Assembly: GCA_914767715.1 (NCBI GenBank)
Contig: OU612066.1
Location: 9,245,001 to 9,309,000 of the forward strand
Length of the DNA: 64,000 nt
Direction: 5' to 3'
Source: Membranipora membranacea
Lineage: Eukaryota; Bryozoa; Gymnolaemata; Cheilostomatida; Membraniporidae
A model generated the notes under the pieces. It was not told the origin of the DNA and made no database searches. It worked only from the letters and a program-made list of their open reading frames with translations. The position numbers and the translations under genes were made by a program. Shown here piece after piece: positions 1 to 12,400 of this stretch (position 1 is the stretch's first letter; the number at the start of each line of letters is the position of its first letter).

Positions 1-386
1 GCCCTAGTGCTGTGCCAACATAATAAGCTTACACTTCAAAATACATTTAATTGCCAGTCTTTCCCACATAAGTTCAAAATAAATATAGTTTCATTGTCAG
101 GAGACATTTTACAACAGTAGATACCTTCATTTAATAATTTTACAGTTGTCTCAAGTAGATAGAACAATGAATGAGTTCATTGGATAGAAGTATTAGCTTA
201 TTAGGTTGGCACAGCACTAGGGTGCATAAATACCTCATAGCTCTTGGATGAGCAGGGAGGACAATCCCTAACACTACACATAATATTTACCCAGAAGTGC
301 TCTGAATTTTCTAAATGATAAAATATTGCATAATTACTGCAGAACTAGCTGCCAGACTATATATTGCTGTGGTCCTTCCGTAGTCT
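1..386. mobile_element. Partial copy of a long-TIR MITE (family of 14165-14686), cut by the window edge
   Basis: This matches the right two thirds of the complete element at 14165-14686, including the stretch around 'gtcaggagacattttacaa' and the terminal 'GGTCCTTCCGTAGTCT'. It is followed directly by TTAA (387-390), the same tetranucleotide that precedes the other copy. It has no coding capacity. It lies in an intron of the troponin-I-like gene, about 37 bases beyond the 424-524 exon. The left end lies outside the window. Confidence 0.85.
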
Positions 387-423
387 TTAATTGAAAAAAT
401 TTAGCACAAAAATCCACACCCAC

Positions 424-1344
424 CTCTTCTTCTTGATTATGTATTTTGAGATCCAGATCATATTTGTCACTTTCTGCAACTGTTATCTTCCTCTGCAGCG
501 ACTTGCACAGAGCTTCCAAATCATCTGTAATCGAAAAAGAGTGTGCTATTTTGGGAGTCTACATTGTGTCTTTCCGGCTTTAGCTATTACCTGCAAGTGT
601 ATCATTGAATTGTGATAATTATATTTGTGAAAGTTCGTGGCCCAAAGATTGTGAGGATCACTGACGTCACTTAATTCAACATAGTTAGGTGTCTACAGTT
701 TAAAACTGGAAACTAGACGACTAGAATGAATCTTCCTAATGAACCTACATCTCAATCCGAGGCTGTGAGCCATGAAAATAAATTCACTTGTACACAGGGC
801 AAGACTATCAACCGTTTCATGTTTAAAAAAAATAGCTAACCTTGATAAAAAAAAGTTATTTTATTTGGTTCAACACAATTTGAGACCTTGGGCTTGTGGA
901 TTGTAGGTTCAGATCCAAGAGTGAAGGTACATTGATGTCCGGACTAGTAATCTTGACAATTTTTTTGCCAGCAAATATGTTCTAGATTCAAATGGGCCGA
1001 GTTTTACCAACCTTTATGCCTGGCCAGTTTTCAGTGAGTTACCATACATATAGTTATATTCATAGATTCATAGAATCATAGATTCATAGATTGTGAGTTA
1101 CAATCTATATATTTCTCAAGAGGATCATCCGTTACGTTACCGCTACAAATATCATACCTTTGGTCATATCACTGATAGCAGCAGGCAGATCAGGTACTAT
1201 CTCCCCGATTTTCTTGTCTTTCTGCTCTTTCTTCTGTATGGCTTCTTTGTACATTTCCTCCTTTACCTTCTCCATAATAATCTTCTTAAGGAGAGCTTTC
1301 TTCTCCTTGGTAAGCTGGAAGCCGCGTCTCCTCACAGGGGTCTC
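424..1344 (-). CDS. Troponin-I-like protein, two internal exons (gene continues past the window start)
   Basis: Two minus-strand exons can be read: 1344-1158 (187 nt, acceptor ..ttacag, donor GTATGA) and 524-424 (101 nt, acceptor ..ttacag, donor GTGGGT). The phase-1 junction joins cleanly through an aspartate codon (SDMTK-D-DLEALCKSLQ). The joined product is highly charged. It has a Lys/Glu-rich helix (KEKKALLKKIIMEKVKEEM), then a proline-bearing linker, then DLEALCKSLQRKITVAESDK and YDLDLKI. This matches the order and spacing of the troponin-T-binding helix of troponin I, whose family motif is approximately 'L..LC..L..KI...D...YD...K'. Troponin I is the inhibitory subunit of the thin-filament calcium switch in muscle. 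The actin-binding inhibitory peptide should lie in exons left of base 1. No N-terminal exon was recognised upstream. The homology is moderate, so a diverged coiled-coil relative remains possible. Confidence 0.6.
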
Positions 1345-2218
1345 CTGTAACAAGAAGAATTGACAGACTGGCATTAACAGGGTTTTCTAGTGTTCCCAAT
1401 GTCATATCATATATTGAGCAAGTCAACGACAGCTTAACTAAAACAAACACAGATGCTAAGGTTGATAATTGTTTCAATAATTGTTTTATAATATTCCTTC
1501 TGACAAAGAAACAGGCAAATCGTTTTGATTACTAACTACAGACCACTTACCATGCTGATGATTAAGCTAGCAAAACACCGAATTGAGCTGAAAATTTTAG
1601 GTTTCCTTTCTATCTCAATTTGGAGAAACAAAATTATTGTCAGTGCTGAGTGCCGCTCAGTAGAAGTTGAGCGATTGCCGAAATGTGAACATGATAACTT
1701 ATGCCTGGCCATCTAAAGAGCAACATATTCATCAATTAAATTAACAAGGTGGTCATAAAAATAATTATGTAGTTTTGGCAGTGCGCAGTATGTTAAGCAC
1801 CAATTAGCATAAAAATAGTTGCCTTTACAGACACTGAGCAGTACATACGATATTATATTATGTGGGTCAGCGCTAGCTAGAAGGGATCATTATCGCTGTC
1901 AATATAACTTACTTGAGCAACCCACAAATAAAAAGGATTCAAGTTCAGCAGACTTTTACTGAGAGGCGAATATACTTAACGATGATTTATCTTGCAAATT
2001 GACGCCAAATTTTATCTGACATGTCAGCACAGATGTATAACAAATGCCGAATGCGGTCCATTTTGCACTAGATGATCTTAAACAAGGTTACTCCTAATGA
2101 AATTCCACTGGAGCCAAAAATAGATTTTTATTCAACATCAGCAAACAAGTTATATATCACCGGAGATGTTATTTATATAAGAGGAAATGGAACAAACGTT
2201 GTTATAAGGCGGCCAAAA
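1345..2218. other. Non-coding stretch between troponin-I-like exons and the BFAR-like gene
   Basis: It probably holds the 5' part or upstream intron of the troponin-I-like gene and the 3' UTR of the BFAR-like gene. AATAAA on the minus strand at 2132-2127, about 90 bases past the BFAR stop codon, is a plausible poly(A) signal. I see no other conserved coding exon. Confidence 0.4.
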
Positions 2219-5200
2219 TCATGATCTGAAGACGCCATTACATATATCCCTAAAATAGAATGCTGGACTAAAATAAACCTCTGCATAAAACAAGGCATCC
2301 CTGATAATGGTTGGTATGAGCCACCAAATAGACCCCACAACATAATATATTCCTACCACTATAGCTGATTCAACTAACGTCCCGCCTATATCTATCTCGG
2401 AGGGATTCTGTATGGCCCAAAGGATGTTCATTATTTCCAGCACAAATCTGAAGGTGCATGACAGTATGATAAACCTACTCGTCCAGTAATGTAAGTCTGT
2501 AAAGCACCTTGAGAACTTGCCATTAGCATAATTTGGAAAGAGTATCATGCCAACATAACCCCATGAGGAAAAAGTGTTGTTACCAGTCATATTGCGATCA
2601 CAGCTCATTAGGGTATTTTTGTAGAAAGCAAAGCCATGTTCATCATATGCGTATAAATAAACCATTGCTATTCTAGGTGAGTGTCCCATTGCATAAAGCA
2701 TAAATGACGTATACCAATTGTATACAGCCTTAAACTCCCAGAGGTTCGTGGGTTGCTTGACACCGTGTTCCTTTGTATAATTTAAAGCCTGTAGCACCAT
2801 TTTTTGATGTAGTCCATTATTCATGCCCAGCATTGTTTCTAGATGAGTTCCATTGATTTCAGAGAGCATCCTTCCATTAACTTTTTGATGTTCAAAGTTT
2901 GCTTGATAATCTTCTAGTCCTAAATCTAGAAGCCAGTTGGAGACATCATCAACACTCCAGCGAACCAATGGCTTCTTCACAAGAAGGTCAATTTCACTAA
3001 AATAATAGATCAGATAATCATATTCAACTAAGTTCTCACAGCTACAAGCAATACAGTATTATTGGCAAAGCTAGATACATAATGCAAAGTTGTCTTTTCA
3101 TTGTTGATGTAAAGACAAATCTGACATTTAGCCTTAAAAAAACATTATAACAGCTGCAAGCAGGGAGGGTGAGGTCCCAAACTCGCTGCTGCAGGGAGCT
3201 GGGAGGGTCAGATAACAGCAAGTTTGGGGGTCAACTCCCTGTTGATTCCAAGTTTCCAAGTCTCATTCTCATTGTAAAAATTTCAGTCATCTCAGTTTTC
3301 TTTATTTTTTCATTAAGTAGGGCCGTACTAATCAGGAGAAGCTGACTATCGACTATCTGACTATTATTTAGGCAGGTGGTGACTTTTTCTTATTCAACAT
3401 GGTTAGTTTCAGGCTACAGCTTTAGTACAAATATCAAGATCTGTAACAAAGACAAGAAGCTTAGACTTACCTTGAGCCCCAGTGAACTGCTAAGTAGAGG
3501 CAGGATATGATAATAAAGGCTAGGGCTGTACCAATCAAACATCCCGTCGACGCAGCACTAAACTCATCATCTGATTGTCTCTTCTTCAAGATGCTCTCAA
3601 ACCTGAGAACACAGGGAAACATGCAGTATACACAATTATAAATTAACTGACATATTTCCTATCAAATGACACCATATTCCACTCATTATAGCCAGCACAT
3701 GCCACAAAGTCATAGACACTCAGATGATATCTTTGGCAGTTTGCTTCTACAATTGATGAGACTGAATTCAACTTGAGCAAATTCTAAAATAACTTCTATT
3801 ATTTGCATTTTCCAGCGCTTATGCTTATTTACATATTACGTATTATATCAACATTTTTATTTGATCAACTGTCAAATTTGAATTGTTGTTCGAAATCATA
3901 ATACATTTCTGACGCAACCACTATACTAAAGACATCTTTTTATGACCCAAAAATCTTTTTAATTTGAGTCTGAAAATTACTCATGATTAAACTAACTCAT
4001 CAATTGCTGTTTTGTTCTCTTTTTCATCCATGACTTCTGCAGTTCTTTCAGAGTATCTGGATCTGAACAGCTTTTCTAATGTTGACTTCATTTGAATATT
4101 CACCATCGGCATGCCAAGAAAAGCCTACAGAGAGAAATTGTCAAGTGTAAATTGAGATTGAGAAATCATGGCAACAGTAAAGATGAAAAATAATTCATGT
4201 ACATGCTCTCAGAAAATTGAAAGGCTCTTGTTACACAAATCTAAATGCAGAGCTTTATACATGCCATTTGAATATTCCTTTTTGATTTCTGACCGAATTT
4301 ACCATTGACCCTAAACCTCAACCTAAGTTCATACCATATAAATAGAGCGTCATTTCAATTTCCTACAGTCAACATGGTCAAAAGTCGTGATACGTTCAGA
4401 CTCCAGAGTAGCTCTGGTTGATGTCAACTAATAAACATCACTGAATCCTGGTTAAAACCGGATATCACCAAGCACGTACTGAACTAAACGGATATGATCA
4501 ATTCCGTAATGACAGAACACTAGAAACAAGCGGTAAATCTCAGGGGGTTGCATTCTGGTTTACTTCGATAGAAAGTGGTCCAAAAACAATCAACTTATCC
4601 ACAACTGCACTGATAAAAACTGCGAAATATTGACTGTCAAATCTCTTGTCCACACTGGCTACTTCGTGAGTTAACTTCTATCATATCTCTATCAGGCTAT
4701 GTCCCATACACAGGACAATCTCATCTTAAACAAGACACAACAAACACTGCAAAATGTATCACATCTCATTTAAATCAACATGGAAGGAAATACCCCAATT
4801 CTTGTATTCTTGTAATGGGAGATTTCAACCAACTTCCATTTCGACTGAATGGATATTATCCAGCTGTTACCAAACCTACCAGAGGAACCAAAACACCTGA
4901 CAAATGTTCAGGATCAAGTGTGCCTACAGTCAATGTCATCAATTAGCCCATCTGGGAAGCTCTGACCGTTACATTATGCATCTTGTGCCATCCTATAATG
5001 TTGGTTAAAATCCCAATGGACAATGGTTAGTCACTCACCACATCGTGGCGGCAAAATTGTGTGTCTTAAGGGCGAGGCTGCAATGTCTGTGCCAATTTGC
5101 TCTCAGTCTGTAGGCAGGTCGGAGCACACCTGGGGGTCCAACAACTCCCAGTAGTCAGTGGACTGCAGTGCGATTCGAACCCACGACCTTCAACACTAGC

Positions 5201-7304
5201 ATGATGAAGGACCAGCGTTCTAACCACTGAGCCACCTCCTACTCCTATAAACCTTTATCTAGATTCAAACCTACGTTTACAACTCCCAGAACGTTCTCCG
5301 ACAGCAATGTCGATAATCTTCAACCATGCCTAAATACCACACTTTTGAACAATCTCACAGATACCAATGACAACATCAACTAGGGGACTGAAATGATAAC
5401 TGACTACATTCATTTCTGCACAGACCTATGCATACCGTCAAAGAAAGTTAAAAAATATGCCAACAAAAAGCCGTGGATTACCAAGCACACTCTGGACATG
5501 ATAGATAAAAATCATGACGCCAAAAAAATGGAAATAAAAAACTCTACCATAAACTGAAAAAGCAAGTCTAATAAGTTAAAAAGCCAGAGAAGATTAGGCC
5601 TTTTCCTTGGAAATCCAACAACATCTAGCCAGTGATCATGCAAACGCTTGGAATGGCATTAAAAAATTAGCAGACTTCCAACCAACAACTCCGAGTCTCA
5701 ACCGGATATCAACTTCCAACCTGAAGAACTTCTTCGCTAGATTTGAGAAACAAAATATTCTAACGATATTTTATCAACATCAAGCACCACCAATACAGGA
5801 ACATCCCAGGGTTCTGTCCTCAGTCCTTTATTATTCTCAGCGTACAAAAATACAGGATTAGCTCAGAAAAAAGCAATATAACTAATTAAAATATATCGAT
5901 GACATTCTATAGTTGGTTGTATTTCAGAAAATAATGATTTGTCTAATCATTTCAATGAGAACAATAGAATCTATAATCAAACATGAAGACTTATTACTCA
6001 ATCCTACCAAAACACAAGAGATGCTTTTCTCCACTAAATTAGATAAACCTGACAGGCCAACTTTAGAAATAAATGGTGTAAAAATAGATTTTTGTGACAA
6101 TGTTAAATATTTGATAACTAGCTACGTTTTGAAAATCATGACAACAATGTTGTAACAAAAGCATTATAGTATATTTGTCTTCAGAACTTTTTAGTATCGG
6201 AGTACAAAGCCTGGATGTTGTTCAAGAGTTTAATTGTATCCAGCTTCACCTACTGCCTACCTATTTTGTTCACTAGTATCTACTCACGAGACAAGAAAGC
6301 TCTGGGGAAGTTTTAAATGGGATGACAGTCTAAGTCTCGATATTGGGGACCTAGTTTATGTCATCAAAATGAACCAAGAATAAACTGCAGATAATACATG
6401 ACGATGAACATTTTTTAAACAGTTTTCTTTAGAGACTCCCCTCAGGCATATATTGAAGCCTTAAATCCAGAACTGCCTGGGCTAAAGACTTCTTCCTCAG
6501 ACATTTTATTTTAATATGACAAGATATTTTTAATCGACTAGAAGTCAGACTTTATTTTACTCATTTTTATATTTCTTTTCGTTATTTCCTACTCATGTCA
6601 CAGTATAATCACCCAATCTCGCAGCATACCTAATTTTTTGTGACAAATAAACCAACCAACCAGCCATCGTGTCTTTTATCCTGCTGAAATTTGAAATGAT
6701 TGAAATTGCACCATAGCCACATTGGTTAGCTAGCATGATACACAAATGACAGAACAATAAGCTTTCATGGGAGCCGAATCCTCTGAATACAGCTCCCTGT
6801 CACTCCAAAATATTGACAATGTGATAACATTCAACTGTATCGATACAGATAAAATCTAGACCTGCATGGGCAGTAGCCACTTTCATGAAAAACTAATAGC
6901 GAGCATTTGCTAGTGCATTTAGACACATTTATTAGGTACTCATTTACATCATATCAGCATTAGGTACATCATATCAGCATGAATGTTGCAATGATAGTTA
7001 TCTGTAAGTTCTATAACAAGACATTGTATGACAAAAGATTAAAACTTTCCAAATAATCTGGGTTCGTTACCTGCTGGCATGACGGACATTCTGTTCTTTT
7101 CCCGCAGTCGAACCAGAGAGCAAGACAGTGCCTACAAAAGCTGTGTCCACAGTTCAATGTAGTGGGAAGGACTATCAGATCTAGGCACACAGCACACTGG
7201 AACTCCTCTTCTATCTCTGCTAGTCTGTTTGAAAAGTCCATATGACCATTCAATGATTGTTCACTCCTGTCCCCACACTCTTCCGGGGCTGTGAGCCGAC
7301 CCAT
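2219..7304 (-). CDS. BFAR: BFAR-like protein (bifunctional apoptosis regulator; RING - TM - SAM - TM), intact four-exon copy
   Basis: The coding exons are 7304-7071, 4124-3997, 3602-3471 and 2996-2219, with GT-AG introns and matching phases. They sum to 1272 nt, 423 residues (human BFAR is about 450). Residues 37-76 form a C3HC4 RING: C37, C40, C52, H54, C57, C60, C73, C76, with CGHSFCRHC at the core. Exon 3 encodes one hydrophobic segment (about residues 141-160). A SAM domain follows (about 175-240; WSVDDVSNWLLDLGLEDYQ, NGRML). The C-terminal part has several membrane segments ending at a TGA at 2221-2219. This order is diagnostic of BFAR, an ER-membrane RING E3 ligase known in vertebrates as an apoptosis and ER-stress regulator; the function here is inferred. 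ATG 7304 is chosen because the longer upstream frame is closed. A donor at 7996 and an acceptor at 7345 suggest a mostly non-coding first exon near 8.0 kb. Intron 1 carries a dead LINE. Confidence 0.88.
4338..6655 (+). mobile_element. Decayed CR1/L2-like non-LTR retrotransposon in BFAR intron 1
   Basis: The fragment has the same family layout as the copy at 56.4-61.0 kb. An endonuclease remnant (ITESWLKPD-like text near 4430-4470; 'VMGDFNQLPF' near 4815-4850) is followed by parts of the reverse-transcriptase and C-terminal region (LLLNPTKTQEMLFST near 5990-6040). The 3' end is a short tandem 'AACC' run near 6640-6655, as expected for LINEs that end in microsatellite-like repeats instead of poly(A). 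It has many stops and frameshifts and is internally deleted. It is interrupted by a SINE at 4999-5243. It lies antisense to the host gene. Confidence 0.8.
4999..5243 (-). mobile_element. tRNA-derived SINE inserted in the LINE
   Basis: Read on the minus strand, the element begins with a tRNA-like head. An A-box-like TGGCTCAGTGG sits near 5233-5223, and a B-box GGTTCGAATCGC sits near 5179-5168, spaced by a long variable-arm-like segment. A non-tRNA body of about 160 bases follows. Both ends are flanked by CCTATAA (4992-4998 and 5244-5250), a target-site duplication, and removing the insert restores the LINE endonuclease frame around 'HLVPSY'. SINEs are transcribed by Pol III and mobilised by LINE machinery. 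Confidence 0.8.
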
Positions 7305-9448
7305 TGGGCTTCTTAATTGTCAGTCTGCTCAGGTGTTGTTCAATCTAAAAACATGAAAGAATGATTACATTGATAACTTGGTCGTTCTAAGCTGTTAGGA
7401 CAACTATGGAATATCAATGACAACAAAGTGACATGCTTTCTATTTGAATTATGATTGATTGTTCATATATCATTGTTATATATCCATTCTTTGGAACAGA
7501 TAGATAGACAATACAATCAGTTCTGCTGGATATGATCATCCAAAGTTGTGTCTGCCCAAGGATAACCCCTAGTCCTTAAGTATACCTGTAGATAGATATC
7601 TATGTAACAATTCTCCCTGATGTAACTGACTCACATTCAGGCCTACTCACTCCACTGCCTGATGAACTGACAATGTCTCAAGCCACAGCAGGCTGGTGCT
7701 GGAGAATATGTCGACTGAGGTTAAATTTGATGTGTAATAATAATAATATAACTGCCTCTGTGTGTCTGATCTGTTGTGCCCAAGCCCTTATTTTGTTGGA
7801 ATGGATGTCTCACTCTCTGATCTCTGTGAACTGAGTGTGTATCCAGATCAATGAATGATGAGTGAGTCTGTTAGTGTTGTTCTGTTGTCAACTCAATCAA
7901 TGTTTATGAACAATCATCATCAGGTCTACTGCAAAACAATGTTTGACTGACTGCCTGCTTTTGTGGAGGGCAATTAAGCATTGATAGAGACCTTACCTTT
8001 GTAGTAGACATGTGGCCAATCACTAAGATGTGGCCACTAATGAGTCATAGCAGGGAGAATGGTCACAGCAGCAGGGACTTTTCTCACAGCTTTCAGAGGA
8101 ATATTTGGTCTTGACTGTTTTCACCTAATTGGCTATTTAAAAATGACTAAGCCAATAGAAATGATTTTTAGAACTTTAAAATATTGATGAAGAGGTTTCT
8201 TTGAGTCGCTACTTGAGGTAAATAGACAACTTCACAGTGTGTGTGTGTATACAGGAGAATCAATAGCGATTGTCTTGCGTTGTGTCAAATTTGAAGCAGA
8301 TTTGAAGCAGAAATCACACAGCAGAAATAGAATTATTCAGTTAATTGTTTGAAATAAGATGATGTAATTGAATAGTGTCAATGATTAATACTGTTACTCC
8401 TTGATAATGATGTTGTGACCAAGGAAGGATTAAAAGTCCTTGATTAATATATGTACATTCCTTGTCAAGCTAGCATCCACACAACAAACAAAGACTTGTT
8501 GTTGGGTGAAGTCAGAGTGAGAGAAAAGAAGAAACTGAAAGTAGTAGTGGTAGTAGTAGTAGTAGTACTGGCAACTAAGGAGTAAAAGACTCCTTGACTC
8601 AACAATGACTGACTTGAGAGTTTAGCATTGAAGTACCGTGGTTGATTCTAGCCAGACTCGGAAGTCCCAGGACCCATTTCCTCTAGTTCTTGACTGTGTT
8701 GTTTAGTATCTCTTGGATGGTTTGATCAGTGAACTTAGTTCATCATTGGTTTGATCAAGGAGTATTCATAGTCCTTGGTTTGAGTATTATCCTATTGTGA
8801 GATCTAGCATCTGTCTGCACTCATCCCATTATTAGCCCGCCCCGCGCGGAACATGCTGCAGCATTGCGTGCTTGTATTTATCTCATGTCCAGTATCAGTA
8901 CCATGTCCAGTCTCTGTACTTTGTACATGTGGTTGATACTCGACATGGTCAAAATTCATACAATCAGTATAAAACTTGAAAAGAATTGGAAAGGACAAAA
9001 CAGTAATCTTATGATAATATAACCAGTAACATGCGCATCCTAAGATCAGACCCAGCGAATCTCAAGGGTCCAGAAACACTTGACATTCTCAAGAAGCATG
9101 TTGACATTTAATCTGGAGTCTTTATTTTAATTTTTGTTTTTACCGGGATTAAATCTTGTGTATTCCTGTGTCAAACATCCAGAAAATAGAATGAATTAAA
9201 TTTGAATTCCCTTGCAACTTTGTGGAGGACAACTCATTTTGTGCACAGAGTTCTGTGTAACTTAATTTATTTTTGTCAAAAGATCTACACGAAAGTTTGA
9301 ATGAATTTTCCTAAACCTAGTTGAAACCAAATTCACTAATTACTGATATTATAGAGTCTTGATCCCATTCCCCATCTTGAACTGACTAGCAATTCTAACT
9401 ACCATGATAAACATAATATGTTATTATTTTATTTCCTGCAGTGCAGTG
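7305..9448. promoter_or_regulatory. Intergenic region between head-to-head BFAR-like and PIGW genes
   Basis: The region contains the probable untranslated first exon of the BFAR-like gene (donor GTAAGG at 7996-7991; acceptor at about 7346-7345). It also has a (TAG)n run near 8545-8575, a (TG)n run near 8240-8255, and the acceptor TTTCCTGCAG immediately before the PIGW start codon, which implies a non-coding 5' exon of PIGW somewhere upstream. The two genes diverge, so both promoters should lie here. I see no convincing TATA box and no coding exon. Confidence 0.4.
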
Positions 9449-12400
9449 ATGGATGACCACGTGCGTAAGGCCAAAGAGGAGTTTGTAAGTAACCTGAATG
9501 GCACAACATGGCTGGAGATCGATGCCATACAGCTGATGCAGCCGATGTGTGTCTTACTCTTATGTACATTTGTCTGTTTCACCCAGCAGCAACGAGGAGA
9601 GAAGCAACATAACAGCGGCACGATAATGTAAGAAATCATGAAGTTTGAGAAGTAGTGAAACCTTCTCATAAAAAATGTTTGATTGGCAAGCTTGTTTAAT
9701 CTGGCATCATTGAGCAGTTATTGCATTTCAAAGATGTGCCTGAATGTAACTAAATTTGATGCTTAATTTAATGTCTCTTTAATCTCTATTATTCAGGTAT
9801 TTTCTGACAGACTTTCTCTTCACTATCACCCCTCTGCTGCTCCTGCTGACGGTCTTCGCTGACTTTATGCCGGCAGTATTTGAATCGTCTGCTGTATTCA
9901 TCATTCTACTGCTCGCTGTCATCTGTAAAAATTACAAGCATGTGCCTGTGTCAAAGCTATTGTCACTAGATGTATCGTTAGATTACATCAGTTGGTGAGT
10001 GGGATCTATAAATTTTATATTATCAAAATTGAGCCCTGAGTTAGAATTCAATTTGTCCTGAAGTTGCAGAATATGTTTAATTTTTGAACAATTACAGGTA
10101 AACACTAGAGAAAATGCAGATATTTTCTGTGCGGCCAGTTTCTTAGAGGAGGCTAAAATGTATTTTTTGACTTTGTCCCTATGCATTGAGGATATTATTA
10201 CTCAACATGAGTAAACTGTGAATTTACATTGCAGGTACCGAGGCTATGTGAATATCCTTACAGCTATCTGTATACTAGCTGTAGACTTTCGCTGTTATCC
10301 AAGAAGATTGGCCAAGACAGAGACATTTGGCACTGGTCTGATGGACATATTTGTCGGTGCTTTTATCATGTGTAACTCTATAGTGTGTAAAGAGGCAACC
10401 AATCTTAACGCAAATAGGAGGCAAGTACTAAACAAGGATTCGGTAATTTTACCATATGTGGCTCTTAAAAGGACAATTGTCCTGAAACCGCTTGTCACTC
10501 TTACTATTTCCTACTAAACAAAAGAAACTGTTTTATTTGTTAGATATAAGCCATGTAAATAAATCTATATATAGACTGATATCACATTTGGAAAAGAGCA
10601 GTTCAAAGTTGTAGTCTAATATTATGTGTTAAATTCAGTTATACCAAGAAGACGATCCAGGTGGCAGTGATACCACTAAAACTCATCGGTCCCTTGAAAT
10701 TACAATGTGAGCTGGTTAATTCAGAATTTTTAATTGAGAACTCTTGTTAATCCAGACAAGGAAAATTGGTCCCTTCAGCCAGATCTCAATGCATTCTAAT
10801 GTCGCTTAATTCAGACTTTGCTTAATTAGGACAAATGTTTGTGGTCCCCAAAGGTTTGAATTAAGTGAACTGCATTATAACTCTGTCTTGTTCAATTGTG
10901 GACGACTAAATATTTGATAGAGTGTAGAACACTCTCATACTACCGTTTAAAAAGCACAAACTAAATTCTTTTTAAAACTCCTCATTGTAGGACTTTGCGT
11001 GAGAAGTATGATGGCATTGTTCGTACACTTCGTTCATCACTTCCTCTCACAATATTAGGAGTAGCACGTCTCATTACGACTAAAGCATCTAACTACCAAG
11101 AGCACACTTCAGAGTATGGTGTACACTGGAACTTCTTCTTAACACTTGCTGCTACAAGGGTGAGTTAGAGTTCGCTTGCAACTATTCAAACCGTCAAACA
11201 AGACGATCATTTTTGTACAAAAAATAAATGAAATTCAAAATATAAATTTAAAATCGCATGTGAAAAAGTTCAAAATTTAGATTACTACGATTACTACGAT
11301 TGATTATCAATTTAGATTGGTCTATGTTGTATGTAGGTGTGACAGCAAAACTGGAATCATCCACTGCCTCAGCTTGTTGCTAGTTCCTCCAGCCAATGCA
11401 TTTTCATAATATACTCCGCAGCAAAACCTCAAAACACTGTGTTGTGTTGTTTGTCTATGATCTGCTCACCGTATCTGTATGTACACTTAATCACTCATAC
11501 ATTGTTCTTGTCCAGGTTGGATGTACGGTGCTGTTATGTCTGATCAGACCCAGTCTATCTCTGGTGATGAGTATATCACTAGCAGGTATATATCAGTACC
11601 TGCTCTCACACGGGTTACAGGACTATATACTCAGACCCGGAGGTAGAGATGAAGGCTTCATATCTGCTAACAGAGAAGGAATATTCTCTACTATCGGCTA
11701 CATGTCACTGTACTGTGCAGGTGTCACCGTCGGTCAGCTGCTGTTTAGAACAAGGTGACTATATTTTAAACGCACCAGCTGTGCCAGGATATCTGGTAGT
11801 AGTATTCCATTAACAACCACTTTCCCAACCAAGTGGTTGCTAATGGAAAGCAACTACCAGATATCTCGACACATTTTGTGCGCTTAGTCTAAGGAAACTG
11901 TGATTTACAGGTTTTTTGCCACCAACTATGTTCCTCCACTGGTGATTAAAATCCTAGAAGAATTTTGTTGTTAGCGCATTACACCCCTAAAGTAGACTTG
12001 AGGACCCCTCCGGGAAATATATACGATTTAAAAAAACCATAATGCTGGACAGTAAAGTTCGCAAATTATCTCAAGCGCTAATGAATGGCTGGGCATTATA
12101 AAGGGTATCACTAGAACAAGTATGTTCTCTTTGTTGTGGTAGAGTGCTATTGAAAAAGTCTTTTAAGGTATTGCTCTGCTTTGACAGAGGGAACAAACTT
12201 GTTCTAGGGTATCACATGAAATATGGCCAGATCATAACCACGACGAAGATGTTGATACTGTACGGTTAGCATTTTTCTGTTTCGCTCTTCTTCAAAAAAA
12301 CTTTATTATATTAAATTTACTTTTTTTATGTTGTAGGCAAAAGCTTGGGAATAAAGTCTTACTACTAATAGCTTTGTGTGCAATAAGTGCGGGCACACTG

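Noticed and set aside
7997-8011. BFAR start in an upstream exon (ATG at 8011, MSTTK)
   Set aside because: Joined to the next exon it runs out of frame with the RING and meets a stop; at most a small upstream ORF.
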